This document shows positions 14,964 through 15,060 of a DNA stretch of 15,060 nucleotides, one piece after another. The position numbers and the translations under genes are program-made. This DNA comes from Gammaproteobacteria bacterium. GTDB taxonomy: Bacteria > Pseudomonadota > Gammaproteobacteria > SZUA-21. Below the pieces are notes generated by a model. That model had not been told where the DNA came from. It saw nothing but the letters and a program-made list of their open reading frames with translations, and searched no databases. Position 1 is the first letter of the stretch, and every line of letters starts with the position of its first letter. Where the stretch lies: positions 1 to 15,060 of the forward strand of contig QIKQ01000252.1 of NCBI GenBank assembly GCA_003233075.1. Reading direction: 5' to 3'.

Positions 14964-14990
14964 TGCCAAAATTCAGTTTGGCACCCAAAC
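14964..14990. other. Two overlapping alternative hairpins near the right edge
   Basis: TGCCAAA (14964-14970) / TTTGGCA (14977-14983) and GTTTGG (14976-14981) / CCAAAC (14985-14990, loop CAC) share bases, so only one can form at a time. Such a switch-like pair could belong to a leader, attenuator or operator of a gene beyond the window. The rest of 14859-15060 is AT-rich, with no recognisable gene. Confidence 0.35.
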
Positions 14991-15060
14991 GATTGAATAA
15001 ACATAGTTTAATTTCACATTTTTTTTATTTGCTTGGCGTGTGCTTGCATTTTAAGATTAT

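Overview
The window looks like a chromosomal segment of an AT-rich gammaproteobacterium, probably one related to sulfur oxidisers. The main clues are a DsrS-like protein, a glutaredoxin of the GrxC type, a DUF2339/DUF3999 gene pair, and several conserved proteins of unknown function with a gammaproteobacterial flavour. I cannot name the genus. No rRNA, tRNA, CRISPR array, phage module or transposase gene is visible.

Layout. Bases 1-240 hold a possible C-terminal end of a gene entering from the left, followed by hairpins. A chemoreceptor gene without a periplasmic sensing domain (minus strand, 241-1470) is divergent from a two-gene operon (1793-6162). That operon encodes a giant multi-spanning DUF2339 membrane protein and a DUF3999 envelope protein, overlapping by ATGA. 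Bases 6279-9482 carry four minus-strand genes: a tiny two-helix membrane protein, a membrane-anchored five-heme cytochrome c, a DsrS-like protein and glutaredoxin. The upstream regions of the tiny membrane protein and the cytochrome share two sequence blocks, which hints at common regulation.

From 9483 the layout is accessory-like. A long AT-rich gene-free stretch leads to a 64-residue protein with a strong promoter, ribosome binding site and terminator. A REP-like cluster follows (one inverted and two tandem copies of a ~30-bp unit containing GGGGTCAGGCACC). Next come a conserved hypothetical gene starting at TTG, a divergent 347-residue conserved protein (Sfum_1244-like), a second, different GC-rich hairpin repeat, and a 2-oxoglutarate/Fe(II) dioxygenase. 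The last gene is a hybrid sensor histidine kinase that appears broken: it lacks a convincing start, carries a one-base frameshift in its ATPase domain and has a shortened receiver helix.

How the genes fit together: cytochrome, DsrS-like protein and glutaredoxin are all redox-related, but they are separated by gaps and no dsr, sox or nitrite/sulfite reductase genes are in view, so a joint pathway is only a suggestion. I do not see a clearly new multi-gene system. The best leads are the shared upstream blocks around the cytochrome, the REP-like cluster, the strongly expressed-looking small protein, and the decaying kinase.
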